From NCBI GenBank assembly GCA_036386455.1, contig DASVVS010000083.1, positions 1 through 60,262 of the forward strand: a DNA stretch of 60,262 bases, written 5' to 3'. How positions within the stretch are numbered: the stretch's first letter is position 1; the number at the start of each line of letters is the position of its first letter. This document shows, one piece after another, positions 51,032 through 58,945 of this stretch. A program made the position numbers and the translations under genes. The notes below the pieces were generated by a model. The model was not told the DNA's origin and did not search any database. It saw only the letters and a program-made list of their open reading frames with translations. Origin of the DNA: AC-37 sp036386455. GTDB taxonomy: Bacteria > Actinomycetota > Thermoleophilia > Solirubrobacterales > Thermoleophilaceae.

Positions 51032-51535
51032 GTGGGGGAGGAGGCGACGCCGGCTGGAGACGAAGTGACGGGGCGCATCGTCGCCTTCCTGCGCGAAATC
51101 GGCTTTGACGTCTCGGCAGCGCCGATCAGTGGCAAGACCGTCCTTCCGGGCATCCTGATCAGGGGCGGCCGCCTGATCTTCGACCCCGACCGGCTCAGAT
51201 GGCCCGGCGACCTGCTTCACGAAGCCGGGCACATCGCGGTCACGGATCCGGCGCTACGCCCCACGCTGGACGAGGTGCCGGACGACCCCGGTGAGGAGAT
51301 GGCGGCGATCGCCTGGTCCTACGCCGCCACTGTCGCGATCGGCCTCGATCCCGCCTTCGTCTTCCACGCCGGCGCCTATGGCGGCGGACCAGAGCACGTG
51401 ATCGAGCACTTCACCAACGGACGGGACGTCGGCGTGCCGCTGCTCCATGCGTGGGACATGAGCGGGCCGCGCCCGCACCGCGCCCTGTCGGCTGATGCCA
51501 GGCCATACCCGCACATGGACCGCTGGCTGCGCTGA
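51032..51535 (+). CDS. HExxH zinc-protease-like protein
   Basis: A 167-residue cytosolic protein with HEAGH (His63, Glu64, His67) and a downstream acidic stretch GEEMAAIAWSYAA that may supply the third ligand, similar to gluzincin or ImmA/IrrE-like domains. No signal peptide and no other domain. GTG 51032 is 6 nt after TAGGCT (51020-51025). Substrate unknown. Confidence 0.78.
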   Translation: MGEEATPAGDEVTGRIVAFLREIGFDVSAAPISGKTVLPGILIRGGRLIFDPDRLRWPGDLLHEAGHIAVTDPALRPTLDEVPDDPGEEMAAIAWSYAATVAIGLDPAFVFHAGAYGGGPEHVIEHFTNGRDVGVPLLHAWDMSGPRPHRALSADARPYPHMDRWLR

Positions 51536-51554
51536 CGGTGCCGCCGGTTGACCC

Positions 51555-51977
51555 TCAGGCCCCCGAGAAGTCGGCTTCGGTCATCCCGTCGGGGTGACCG
51601 GATGGCCACTGCACGAGCTCGATCCGGTTTCCGTCCGGATCGGCGATCCATGCGGTCCGGAACTCGTCGGACCCGTCCGGTGACTTCGGCGGCTCATCAG
51701 GGTGGATGCCCGCGGCGGCCAGCTCGGCCACGACGGTGTCCATCGACTCGACCTTCACCACGAAGTGACTGAGACCGTTCCCGCCGATCGACGTGCCCGC
51801 GGAGGAGCGCGAAACGAGCTCGATGGTGACGAATGGATCGTCGGGCAGCTTGATCATGGTGAGATCACCGAGGGAGGTGGCGGGGACGCTTCCGACGACC
51901 TCGTAGCCCAGGGCCGCATAGAAGGCGAGCGACCGTTCCAGGTGGGCTACCCGAAGGCCGATGTGGAGGGTCCTCAT
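51555..51977 (-). CDS. VOC-family (glyoxalase-like) protein
   Basis: A 140-residue two-repeat VOC protein. The first half starts LHIGLRVAHLERSLAFYAALGYEVVG; the second has LSHFVVKVESMDTVVAEL and FRTAWIADPDGNRIELVQW. The pattern fits glyoxalase I/lactoylglutathione lyase-like enzymes with a divalent metal. ATG 51977 overlaps the upstream gene by 4 nt (ATGA). Confidence 0.92.
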   Translation of the reverse strand: MRTLHIGLRVAHLERSLAFYAALGYEVVGSVPATSLGDLTMIKLPDDPFVTIELVSRSSAGTSIGGNGLSHFVVKVESMDTVVAELAAAGIHPDEPPKSPDGSDEFRTAWIADPDGNRIELVQWPSGHPDGMTEADFSGA

Positions 51978-52393
51978 GCGCCGCTGCGACTCTCGATCGC
52001 CTCGATCACGTGGAGGTCGTCACGCACGGCCCAGTGCTCGCTCAGGCGATCTCCGTCGATGGCGAAGACATGGACCTGCTGCCAGGCGATCCGGGCCCCG
52101 CTGGGCGGCCGGTCTCCGAGCCAGGGCATCCCACTGCCGATGTGCTTCCCGTGGAGGGTGACCCATACCGCGATCCGCTCGTCATCGAGGGTGCCCCAGC
52201 CGTGGAGCTCCGCCCGTCGCTCGTCGAAGCTCGCCTCGATCCATCGCCAGACCATGTCCCACGTCTGAGGACCGGTGCCGCCGCTGACGTGGTCGTGCAG
52301 GTCCGGGCTCATCATCGCCTGGAAGTCAGGCTCGCCGTCCGCGATCCAGCGGGCATACGCCTCCGCGACCTGTCCCGCTTCGAGCATCGGCAC
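51974..52393 (-). CDS. SnoaL/ester cyclase-like NTF2-fold protein
   Basis: A 139-residue NTF2-fold protein (ARWIADGEPDFQAMMSPDLHDHVSG; WQQVHVFAIDGDRLSEHWAVRDDL), full length for the polyketide cyclase/SnoaL-like family. Start is GTG 52393 or ATG 52387. Its stop overlaps the VOC gene start, so they are co-translated. Substrate unknown. Confidence 0.88.
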   Translation of the reverse strand: MPMLEAGQVAEAYARWIADGEPDFQAMMSPDLHDHVSGGTGPQTWDMVWRWIEASFDERRAELHGWGTLDDERIAVWVTLHGKHIGSGMPWLGDRPPSGARIAWQQVHVFAIDGDRLSEHWAVRDDLHVIEAIESRSGA

Positions 52394-52435
52394 AGCGTCG
52401 CAGGTGCATCGACCTCGCGCGGTTCGAGCGCGAGA

Positions 52436-52586
52436 TGGAGCTAGCCGGACTCGAACCGGCGACCTCCTGGGTGCGATCCAGGCGCTCTTCCGGTGTAGCG
52501 GCCGAGCAGGGACAGCGTGGCGGCGGGCATCACCACGAGCGCCGCGCCCGCGAGTCCGAACAGCGCCAGCGCTGAGCTATAGCCCC
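52436..52586 (-). pseudogene. tRNA-Ala copy interrupted in the D-loop
   Basis: Positions 52434-52491 match 55721-55778 exactly (58 nt, the tRNA from D-arm to acceptor 3' end). Positions 52571-52586 match 55780-55795 (5' acceptor and first D-arm strand). Between them 79 nt (52492-52570) replace one base, so the D-loop is split. The inserted stretch reads on the minus strand as a hydrophobic peptide (ALFGLAGAALVVMPAATLS), probably a piece of another gene. Similarity to the intact copy goes on a few bases upstream of the tRNA (GCTTCG, GATGGT). It cannot fold as a normal tRNA. Confidence 0.85.
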
Positions 52587-52645
52587 GCGCTTCGCTGCGG
52601 ATGGTTGCCAAGCCGGGCCCAGGCGGGACCTTGCGAAGCAGAGCC

Positions 52646-52658
52646 AGCCCGACTCGAA
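52646..52658. other. possible att-like fragment of the tRNA T-arm
   Basis: AGCCCGACTCGAA differs in one base from AGCCGGACTCGAA of the tRNA-Ala T-arm (55730-55742). It lies 28 nt before the start of the 1007-residue gene. It could be a short attachment-site remnant, or chance. Confidence 0.25.
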
Positions 52659-52686
52659 TGCAAATAGACCGACCTAGGATTCGCCC

Positions 52687-55600
52687 GTGGGTCAGCTTCA
52701 CATCCCGGATGAGCTCCGCGACTTGCTTCGCGGATCTCCCTTCGAGTCACCGGTGTACCAGCTGAGCGGCGTGGCGGGGGACGTCCTCGCGGATAACGCT
52801 ATGCCTTTCTTTCCTGGGTTCACGGCGCATGGAGCCGGACACGTCGAATCGGTGCTGCGCGCAGCGGTCGCACTGATTCCACCTGACGTACGAGAGGGCG
52901 ACTTTCTCCGCGCGCCGGACGCCGCCGCACTCGTTTGCGCAACGGTCCTCCACGACTTGGGGATGCACCTCCGCGAGCGGGGCTTTGTTGACCTGGTGAC
53001 GCCGGAGAGCTCATTCGGACCCATCTCATTCTTCGACTGCCAGCAGGGCGCACGAGCCGCGGACGAGCCTTGGTCAGATCTTTGGAAAGCGTTCCAGCAC
53101 GAGGCGCGGCATTTCGGCCCGAGCCAGCTCGACGTCATCCTCGGTCCGGCCAACGCCGGCGTGCCGGAGGTCGCGTTCGCGAGTGAGCTGCAGCCCGAGG
53201 CGCTCACGTTGCCTGACCGGCTGCTGATCGGTGAGTTCCTTCGCCGCCACCACGCGCGACTGAGTCATGAGATCGCGCTCAACGGGTTCCCCGGTGCGGA
53301 CGACGAGTTCCCAGCCGCGGCCGAGATCATGCCCTCCATCGGCGATCTGAGTGGTGCGATCGCGCGGTCCCACAATGAGGACCTCCGCCTGATGCGAGCT
53401 TACCTCGAGGACCTCGAGCCGGGAAACCACCGGCCCAAGGGAGTCCTCGCGCTCTATCTGATGGGTCTGCTTCGCATCGCCGACTTTCTCCAGATCGAAG
53501 CTGACCGAGCGCCACCCGTCCTCCTACGGCTGAAGGCCCCACAGAGCCGGGTGAGCATCGAGGAGTGGGGCAAGCACGGCGCTGTGGTGTCGGTCTCGTG
53601 GGACCACGACGACCCGTACGCGATCGCAGTTTCGGTCGCTTCGAACCACGCGCTGCGCACGCATCTCGCCCTAAAAGAGCTTCTCGACCGGCTTCAGGAG
53701 GAACTCGATCGCACCTCGGCGGTGTTGCGCGAAGCGTACAGCTCTACCCCTATGAGGGCACTGCGGCTGTACAGACAGCGCGTGGTGTCCAACATCGACC
53801 AGCCGAGCCTGCACAGGACGCTGCCCTACCTGCCGCGACGCGCGGCATTGCAGAGCGACCCGGACCTGTTTCGCCTGATGATCCGCGACCTCTACAGCCG
53901 TGAGTTCTACGTGGCGGGTCGGGAACTGGTGCAGAACGCGGCTGACGCCGTTCGAGCACGGCGGCGGTGGGAGCGCTCCCACGGACGGATCCCGGAGGAC
54001 GACCTGCCGGAGATCGATACGGACATCGTCGTGACAATCGAAACGGAGAGCGATCCCGAGCAACTCGTATTGAGCGTCTGGGACCGCGGCATCGGAATGC
54101 TCCCGGACACGATCGTCAACTACTACTTGAGGGCGGGCGCGTCGTTCGGACCGGTCGCCTCTGAGTTCGAGGGGATGGACCCGGTAGACGCGGTCGGGGC
54201 GATGAAGGCCGGTCGATTCGGGATAGGGGCGTTCGCCGGCTTTCTCCTTGGACCAGAGGTACGAGTCACGACCCGGCACGCGGACTCGCCGCGGGCCGTT
54301 CGATTTCGGGCACTAATCGATGCGGAGATCGTCGAGATCGAGTGGACGTCGGCTCCGGTCGGAACTCGAGTTGAGATCCCTTTTCTGGCTTCGACGCTCA
54401 AGCCCGCGACCACTCCAGACTTCCTCCTCGAGGCGATTGCCGGTACGTATCGCCTTCAGGATCCGCCAGCGATCTTTCGCGGACCCGCCGGGCAGGTGGT
54501 CGAAGCGCCGGCAGATATTCCATCGCCCGGCCAGGCTGGGCTCCCAAGAGGGTGGTTCGAGGTCGCAACAGAGCGGATAGAGGGCGCGTACTGGCGCCTG
54601 CCGAGCGGTTTGCGCCGTGGCGACGAAGAGGAGAGTCGACCGATACCGGGCTGGTTGTCCAATGGCGACTTCGTCCATAACGGGATCCTCGTCGAGCGAG
54701 CGATTCAAGAGATGCCTGTCGGCGGCTACGACTGGAGTGACTGGAGACTCCCCTTGCACAAGCCGGCGGTCGCCGCTTTCGACCCGCGGCACACCGTCGG
54801 GCTCGCGCTACACAGGTTCGAGCTCATCGACGAGGCGTTGCCCTTCGAATCCGAGCTTCTGGGCTCAATCGGGTTGGACCTACTAGCTCATGCGCTGGTA
54901 TGTGGACCACAGCTGCACCCGCTCATCGCGTACGAGCTGTTCGGCGCCGGCACGGGGCCAGCTTCGTCCATCCACGCAAGACATGGCTTCGTACCACCGA
55001 TCTCGTCGTTGGTACCGCGAGCCGACTGGGAGTTCCAGCTTCTCGGCCTGACTGGCCTACGTGATCCGAGGCTGCCGAGCCTTGAGGGCTTCTTGAATGC
55101 CGATTCAGAGATCCCGTGGACGCCACTTACTTTCCGCGGCTTGGGCGGACCCCTTTCCAGCTCTCCGTGGCCGGCCGAAGAGCCAGTCAGAACAACGCTT
55201 CAAGGCGAGTTGGCGCGGGTCCTCGCCGCTGGTCTCGAACTCGGCCATTCGACGGGCGCGCGGCAAGCGTGCACAGTCGTCGTCGCGTCCGACGTGCCTT
55301 CAGAGGCGTGGGACGGGCAGACCGAGGGCACGGTTCGCAGGGACTTGCCGGTGTGGTCCTCGGACGGTCACTGGCAACACATCGGCCCGGTGCGGAAGCA
55401 ACAAGGGACCCACATCTTCTTCGTCGGTCAGGAAGGGACCGCGCCGAGAGACGACGTGATCGAAGCGGCTCAAGAGTTGGCGAGGGACATCGGCCAGCAG
55501 TGGACTTGTCTCACTCTCCTGACCGATTTTGAACCGAACGAGACTGCGCAGTCGGTTGCTCGCGAATGGCCTACCTGCATCGACGATCTCATACCGACGG

Positions 55601-55710
55601 ATGTGGAGTCGCGGGAAGCGCTGGCTGCGGCGATCGAGCGCGAGCACCCTGCCGTAAAGCCCCATTTGGCGTACTGGCGCACAGCCTCGTCGTCGGCTGA
55701 CGACCCCTAG
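52687..55710 (+). CDS. HD + GHKL/Hsp90-like ATPase protein, tRNA-flanked
   Basis: A 1007-residue cytosolic protein. The N-terminal HD-like domain has His48 (HGAGHVESVL) and His89-Asp90 (TVLHDLGMH). A helical region leads to an Hsp90-like ATP-binding domain: N-box Glu412 (ELVQNAADAVRARRRWE), DRGIGM from Asp466, and the lid GRFGIGAFAGFLLG near 508. About 400 residues of unknown fold follow (middle domain IEWTSAPVGTRVEIPF, then WRLPSGLRRGDEEES and onward). GTG 52687 is 6 nt after TAGGAT (52675-52680). Base and codon use are less GC-rich than the neighbours. Placed between a broken and an intact tRNA-Ala. I know no named system with this layout; a defence or stress function is a guess from context. 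Confidence 0.85.
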   Translation: MGQLHIPDELRDLLRGSPFESPVYQLSGVAGDVLADNAMPFFPGFTAHGAGHVESVLRAAVALIPPDVREGDFLRAPDAAALVCATVLHDLGMHLRERGFVDLVTPESSFGPISFFDCQQGARAADEPWSDLWKAFQHEARHFGPSQLDVILGPANAGVPEVAFASELQPEALTLPDRLLIGEFLRRHHARLSHEIALNGFPGADDEFPAAAEIMPSIGDLSGAIARSHNEDLRLMRAYLEDLEPGNHRPKGVLALYLMGLLRIADFLQIEADRAPPVLLRLKAPQSRVSIEEWGKHGAVVSVSWDHDDPYAIAVSVASNHALRTHLALKELLDRLQEELDRTSAVLREAYSSTPMRALRLYRQRVVSNIDQPSLHRTLPYLPRRAALQSDPDLFRLMIRDLYSREFYVAGRELVQNAADAVRARRRWERSHGRIPEDDLPEIDTDIVVTIETESDPEQLVLSVWDRGIGMLPDTIVNYYLRAGASFGPVASEFEGMDPVDAVGAMKAGRFGIGAFAGFLLGPEVRVTTRHADSPRAVRFRALIDAEIVEIEWTSAPVGTRVEIPFLASTLKPATTPDFLLEAIAGTYRLQDPPAIFRGPAGQVVEAPADIPSPGQAGLPRGWFEVATERIEGAYWRLPSGLRRGDEEESRPIPGWLSNGDFVHNGILVERAIQEMPVGGYDWSDWRLPLHKPAVAAFDPRHTVGLALHRFELIDEALPFESELLGSIGLDLLAHALVCGPQLHPLIAYELFGAGTGPASSIHARHGFVPPISSLVPRADWEFQLLGLTGLRDPRLPSLEGFLNADSEIPWTPLTFRGLGGPLSSSPWPAEEPVRTTLQGELARVLAAGLELGHSTGARQACTVVVASDVPSEAWDGQTEGTVRRDLPVWSSDGHWQHIGPVRKQQGTHIFFVGQEGTAPRDDVIEAAQELARDIGQQWTCLTLLTDFEPNETAQSVAREWPTCIDDLIPTDVESREALAAAIEREHPAVKPHLAYWRTASSSADDP

Positions 55711-55722
55711 GAGATCCAGCGA

Positions 55723-55795
55723 TGGAGCTAGCCGGACTCGAACCGGCGACCTCCTGGGTGCGATCCAGGCGCTCTTCCAGCTGAGCTATAGCCCC
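55723..55795 (-). tRNA. tRNA-Ala (anticodon CGC)
   Basis: The minus strand folds as a full cloverleaf of 73 nt. The acceptor stem is GGGGCTA/TAGCTCC with G3:U70, the alanine identity pair. The D-arm is GCTC/GAGC, the anticodon stem CCTGG/CCAGG with loop ATCGCAC (anticodon CGC), the T-arm GCCGG/CCGGC with TTCGAGT, and the discriminator A. CCA is not encoded. It lies 12 nt after the 1007-residue gene. Confidence 0.95.
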
Positions 55796-55914
55796 GTGCT
55801 TCGGCGACGATGGTAGTGCGTCGGAGGCGCCACGCCGCTCTCGGCGAATAGACGAAGGTGGAGGCGTGCCCGTAACGGGCACACTTACACAACCCCCGCG
55901 TGTTCTGACGACCA

Positions 55915-57873
55915 ATGAGCTTCCGCCGGCGCCTGCTGCTGTTCTTCACGATCATCGTGGTCATCCCGATGTTCGCGGTGATGCTCGTGCTGTTCAGGCT
56001 CACCGAGGACAGCGAGACCGGCAAGGCCGACGCGTCGATCGCCCAGGGGCTCCGGACCTCCTTCTACTTCTTCGACAATGCGGTCGACGACGCGCGCCGC
56101 CTCCGCGACCGCATCGTCGGCGATCCCGAGCTGGCGAGTGCGCTCGAGGATCGCGACCGCCGCGCGATCTCCCGGCGCCTCAAGCAGCTCCGCGCGCGCT
56201 ACCCGGGCGCGCTCGCGATAGCCGCCTACGGGCCCGACCGCGCTCCGCTCGGCCGCACGGGCTCGGAGCGGGCGGTCGCGTTCGCCGTCGCCAGCCCGTC
56301 CACCCGGAAGGGCGAGCGCCTCGGCTACGTAGGCGTCTCGACCACCGACGCGCCCGACCTCGCGCGGGACCTGAAGACCGTGACCGCGTTCGAGGTGCGC
56401 CTGATCGCCGGAGACGGCCGGGTGCTCTCCTCGACTCTCGGCGAGCGCGGTGCCGCGGAGGCCGAGTCCGGCGAGGTGACGATCGGGGGGCACGACTACC
56501 GCGGCCGCTTCGAGACGGAGCGCGTCCCGGCGGGCCAGGACGTCCGGGTCGGCCTGTTCGTCGACGAGTCCGACCTGCGCGACGCCATCGGCGACCAGCG
56601 CTGGCTGATCGCCGGGATCCTCGCGGCCTTCCTGGCCCTGGCGCTCGTCTCCTCGATCTTCGTCGTGCGGGCGCTCAACATGCAGATCGAGCAGTTCCTG
56701 GACGCGGCCCGGCGCCTGGCTCGCGGCGACTTCAGCAGCCCGGTGCCGGTGGAGGGCAGCGACGAGTTCGCCGCGCTGGGCCGCGAGTTCAACGCCATGT
56801 CGGCCCAGCTCGAGAGCAAGATCGAGGAGGTCGAGCGCAAGCGCTCGGAGCTCGAGGGCACGATCCGGCGGGTCGGCGACGCGTTCGCCACCGGGCTCGA
56901 CCGCGAGGCGATGGTCAACCTGGTCGTGCGGACGGCGGTCGAGGCGTGCGAGGCGGAGCTCGGCCGCGCGCTGCCGATCGACGCCCGGCGGATGCACACC
57001 GCCCAGGTGGGGGAGACGGTGCCGGACCTGGAGGCGGCGCTCGAGGCGGCCGAGCGGCGCGCGTTCGCCGTCGGGACCAACGGCGAGACCGACTGGCTCG
57101 CCACGCTCGAGGGCGCCGACGATCCCCACCAGCACCAGCGCCCCGTCCGCGCCGAGGTGGGCGGCGTGCACGCGCTGGCGGCTCAGCTCGTCGCGCGGCT
57201 CGGCCGCGGCGGCGCGCAGGAGCAGGTCGGGGTGGTCTCGATCGCGCGCCACGGCCGTGCCTTCGACGACACCGAGTACGAGCTGTTCTCGTACCTCACC
57301 GGCCAGGCCGCCGTGTCGATCGAGAACGTCGACCTCCACGAGATCGTCCAGATGCAGGCGGTCACCGACGACCTCACCGGCCTCTTCAACGTCCGCCACT
57401 TCCACCACACGCTCGACGGCGAGATCGAGCGAAGCCGCCGCTTCGGCACCGACGTCGGCCTCGCGATGCTCGACATCGACGACTTCAAGCGGATCAACGA
57501 CACCTTCGGCCACCAGCAGGGCGACCTCGTGCTGCTCGAGGTCGGCCGCGTGCTGCGCTCGCTCTCGCGCGACATCGACGAGCCCGCCCGCTACGGCGGC
57601 GAGGAGATGGCGGTGATCCTGCCCCAGACCGACCTGCACGGCGCCGAGCTGCTGGCCGAACGTATGCGCAGCGCGATCGAGGAGCTGCGCATCAACCGGC
57701 TCGACGGCGACGGCGTGCTGCGCGTGACCGCCAGCTTCGGGGTCGCCTCGCTGCCCACCTGCGCGAGCGACAAGGACGCCCTGATCGCCGAGGCGGACGC
57801 GGCTCTCTACCGGGCCAAGCGCGCCGGCAAGAACCGCGTGGCACGCGGCGAGCCGGTGACCGCCGAGGGCTGA
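55915..57873 (+). CDS. membrane diguanylate cyclase with HAMP and GAF-like region
   Basis: A 652-residue protein. Helix 1 (LLLFFTIIVVIPMFAVMLVLF), an outer sensor domain (about 30-220), helix 2 (LIAGILAAFLALALVSSIFVV), HAMP (RRLARGDFSSPVPVEGSDEFAALGREFNAM), a GAF-like region and the GGDEF domain (DDLTGLFNVRHFHHTL; MLDIDDFKRINDTFGHQQGD; RYGGEEMAVILP near 560). The active-site motif is GGEEM. An RxxD inhibition site (RDID) sits five residues before it, so c-di-GMP feedback is expected. It makes c-di-GMP in response to an outside or membrane signal. ATG 55915. Confidence 0.94.
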   Translation: MSFRRRLLLFFTIIVVIPMFAVMLVLFRLTEDSETGKADASIAQGLRTSFYFFDNAVDDARRLRDRIVGDPELASALEDRDRRAISRRLKQLRARYPGALAIAAYGPDRAPLGRTGSERAVAFAVASPSTRKGERLGYVGVSTTDAPDLARDLKTVTAFEVRLIAGDGRVLSSTLGERGAAEAESGEVTIGGHDYRGRFETERVPAGQDVRVGLFVDESDLRDAIGDQRWLIAGILAAFLALALVSSIFVVRALNMQIEQFLDAARRLARGDFSSPVPVEGSDEFAALGREFNAMSAQLESKIEEVERKRSELEGTIRRVGDAFATGLDREAMVNLVVRTAVEACEAELGRALPIDARRMHTAQVGETVPDLEAALEAAERRAFAVGTNGETDWLATLEGADDPHQHQRPVRAEVGGVHALAAQLVARLGRGGAQEQVGVVSIARHGRAFDDTEYELFSYLTGQAAVSIENVDLHEIVQMQAVTDDLTGLFNVRHFHHTLDGEIERSRRFGTDVGLAMLDIDDFKRINDTFGHQQGDLVLLEVGRVLRSLSRDIDEPARYGGEEMAVILPQTDLHGAELLAERMRSAIEELRINRLDGDGVLRVTASFGVASLPTCASDKDALIAEADAALYRAKRAGKNRVARGEPVTAEG

Positions 57874-57921
57874 GCGGACCGGGCACCGGCCGATCCGGCG
57901 CCTCGTTTAACCTCTGCCGCG

Positions 57922-58725
57922 ATGGGAGTCCTCGACGACGCCATCCGCGAGCACCTGGAGCTCAAGCGCCGCCACGGTGCCACCGAGGACGAGATCGCGC
58001 GCAAGGAGGCCGAGGCGCTCGGTCCCGCTCGTCGCGGCCCGGCGGCCGCGGATCCGGCCGCCGCCGCTCCGGATGCCGCCGACCCGGGGGCCGCCGGGGG
58101 CTACGGAGCCGGCGACCCCGCGCCCGCCGGCGAGGTCTACGCCGAGGCCCCGCCCGCGGACGAGCCCTACGACGTGCTCGACTCGTCGGCCGTGCCCGCC
58201 CCGGGTCCCGACGAGGTGGAGGCCGCCACGGGCCCCTCGATGGCCGACGCGGCTGCGGCGATCGGCGAGGGCGTGCCCGCCGAGACGGTGCCCGAGCCCG
58301 ACGTGCCGGTGGCGCACACCGAGCCGGTGCCCGCGGGCGGGGAGCCGGAGGTGCCGCCGGTCGAGCCGACGATCGACGTCCCGGCCGAGCCCGAGCCCCC
58401 GGCCGCCATCGAGCCCGCCACCGAGCCCGTCGAGGCCGCGCACCCGCCGGTGCACGACGTGGACCGCGACCCGCTCGAGCCTCCGCCGCCCGTCACGTCC
58501 CAGGGCACCGTCGAGTTCGACACCCTCGCCCACCGCGGCGAGGACGACGAGCCCGTCGGCTACGCAGGCGGCTCCGCGGAGGAGCCCGCCGGCTCCGCGG
58601 TGGAGCCCGCCGGCTCCGACGAGGACGTGCTCGAGGAGACGCCGGAGTTCCTGCGCGAGACGCCGGAGCACGACCGGCTCTGGTTCGAGCAGAAGCCTCC
58701 GCGCGACTTCGACCTGGACAACTAG
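57922..58725 (+). CDS. acidic Pro/Ala/Glu-rich protein, conserved ends
   Basis: A 267-residue protein with an ordered start (MGVLDDAIREHLELKRRHGATEDEIARKEAEALG) and end (ETPEFLRETPEHDRLWFEQKPPRDFDLDN), joined by 190 residues of low-complexity Pro/Ala/Glu/Asp. The ends look like interaction segments and the middle like a flexible linker. No enzyme motif or membrane helix. ATG 57922 is 8 nt after TAACCT (57908-57913). Function unknown. Confidence 0.82.
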   Translation: MGVLDDAIREHLELKRRHGATEDEIARKEAEALGPARRGPAAADPAAAAPDAADPGAAGGYGAGDPAPAGEVYAEAPPADEPYDVLDSSAVPAPGPDEVEAATGPSMADAAAAIGEGVPAETVPEPDVPVAHTEPVPAGGEPEVPPVEPTIDVPAEPEPPAAIEPATEPVEAAHPPVHDVDRDPLEPPPPVTSQGTVEFDTLAHRGEDDEPVGYAGGSAEEPAGSAVEPAGSDEDVLEETPEFLRETPEHDRLWFEQKPPRDFDLDN

Positions 58726-58794
58726 CCGCACGCGAGCGCCGCCGCGAGCCGCCGCCGCGGGATGGCGCGAGCCGCGCGGCCTGGACACTTGTCC

Positions 58795-58930
58795 TAGGCC
58801 CGGGCCATTCGGCTTGTCCTGAGTCGCCGCAGGTCCGATTCATCGCGTACGACGGCATGGAGGGTTCCGTCGTTCGGTGCGGCAATAGCCGCTTGGTCAG
58901 GGGGTCGGCACGGCAGCCGGCCCCCTTTCC
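58795..58930 (+). ncRNA. candidate structured RNA between two genes
   Basis: The 220-nt gap 58726-58945 has no ORF I trust. Three hairpins follow each other: ACGACGG (58849-58855)/CCGTCGT (58867-58873); GCGGC-AATA-GCCGC (58879-58892); and GGGGG-T-CGGC (58900-58909)/GCCG-G-CCCCC (58916-58925), then TTTCC. The last one works as a terminator. The order suggests a small RNA on the plus strand, or a 3' UTR. Not matched to a known family. Confidence 0.35.
58900..58925 (+). terminator. Rho-independent-type hairpin
   Basis: Ten-pair stem with one G-U, loop ACGGCA, then TTTCC on the plus strand. It can also serve the minus-strand dehydrogenase gene ending at 58946, as the stem works in both directions. 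Confidence 0.5.
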
Positions 58931-58945
58931 GCTTCTTGGGGCCGT

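Noticed and set aside
52436..52586. tRNA with a group I intron
   Set aside because: The insertion is in the D-loop, 79 nt long, without intron core motifs; a plain disruption fits better.
52441..52701. 86-codon minus-strand ORF through the split tRNA
   Set aside because: It reads through tRNA sequence and the promoter of the 1007-residue gene; only the inserted part looks like protein, so I treat it as a fragment.
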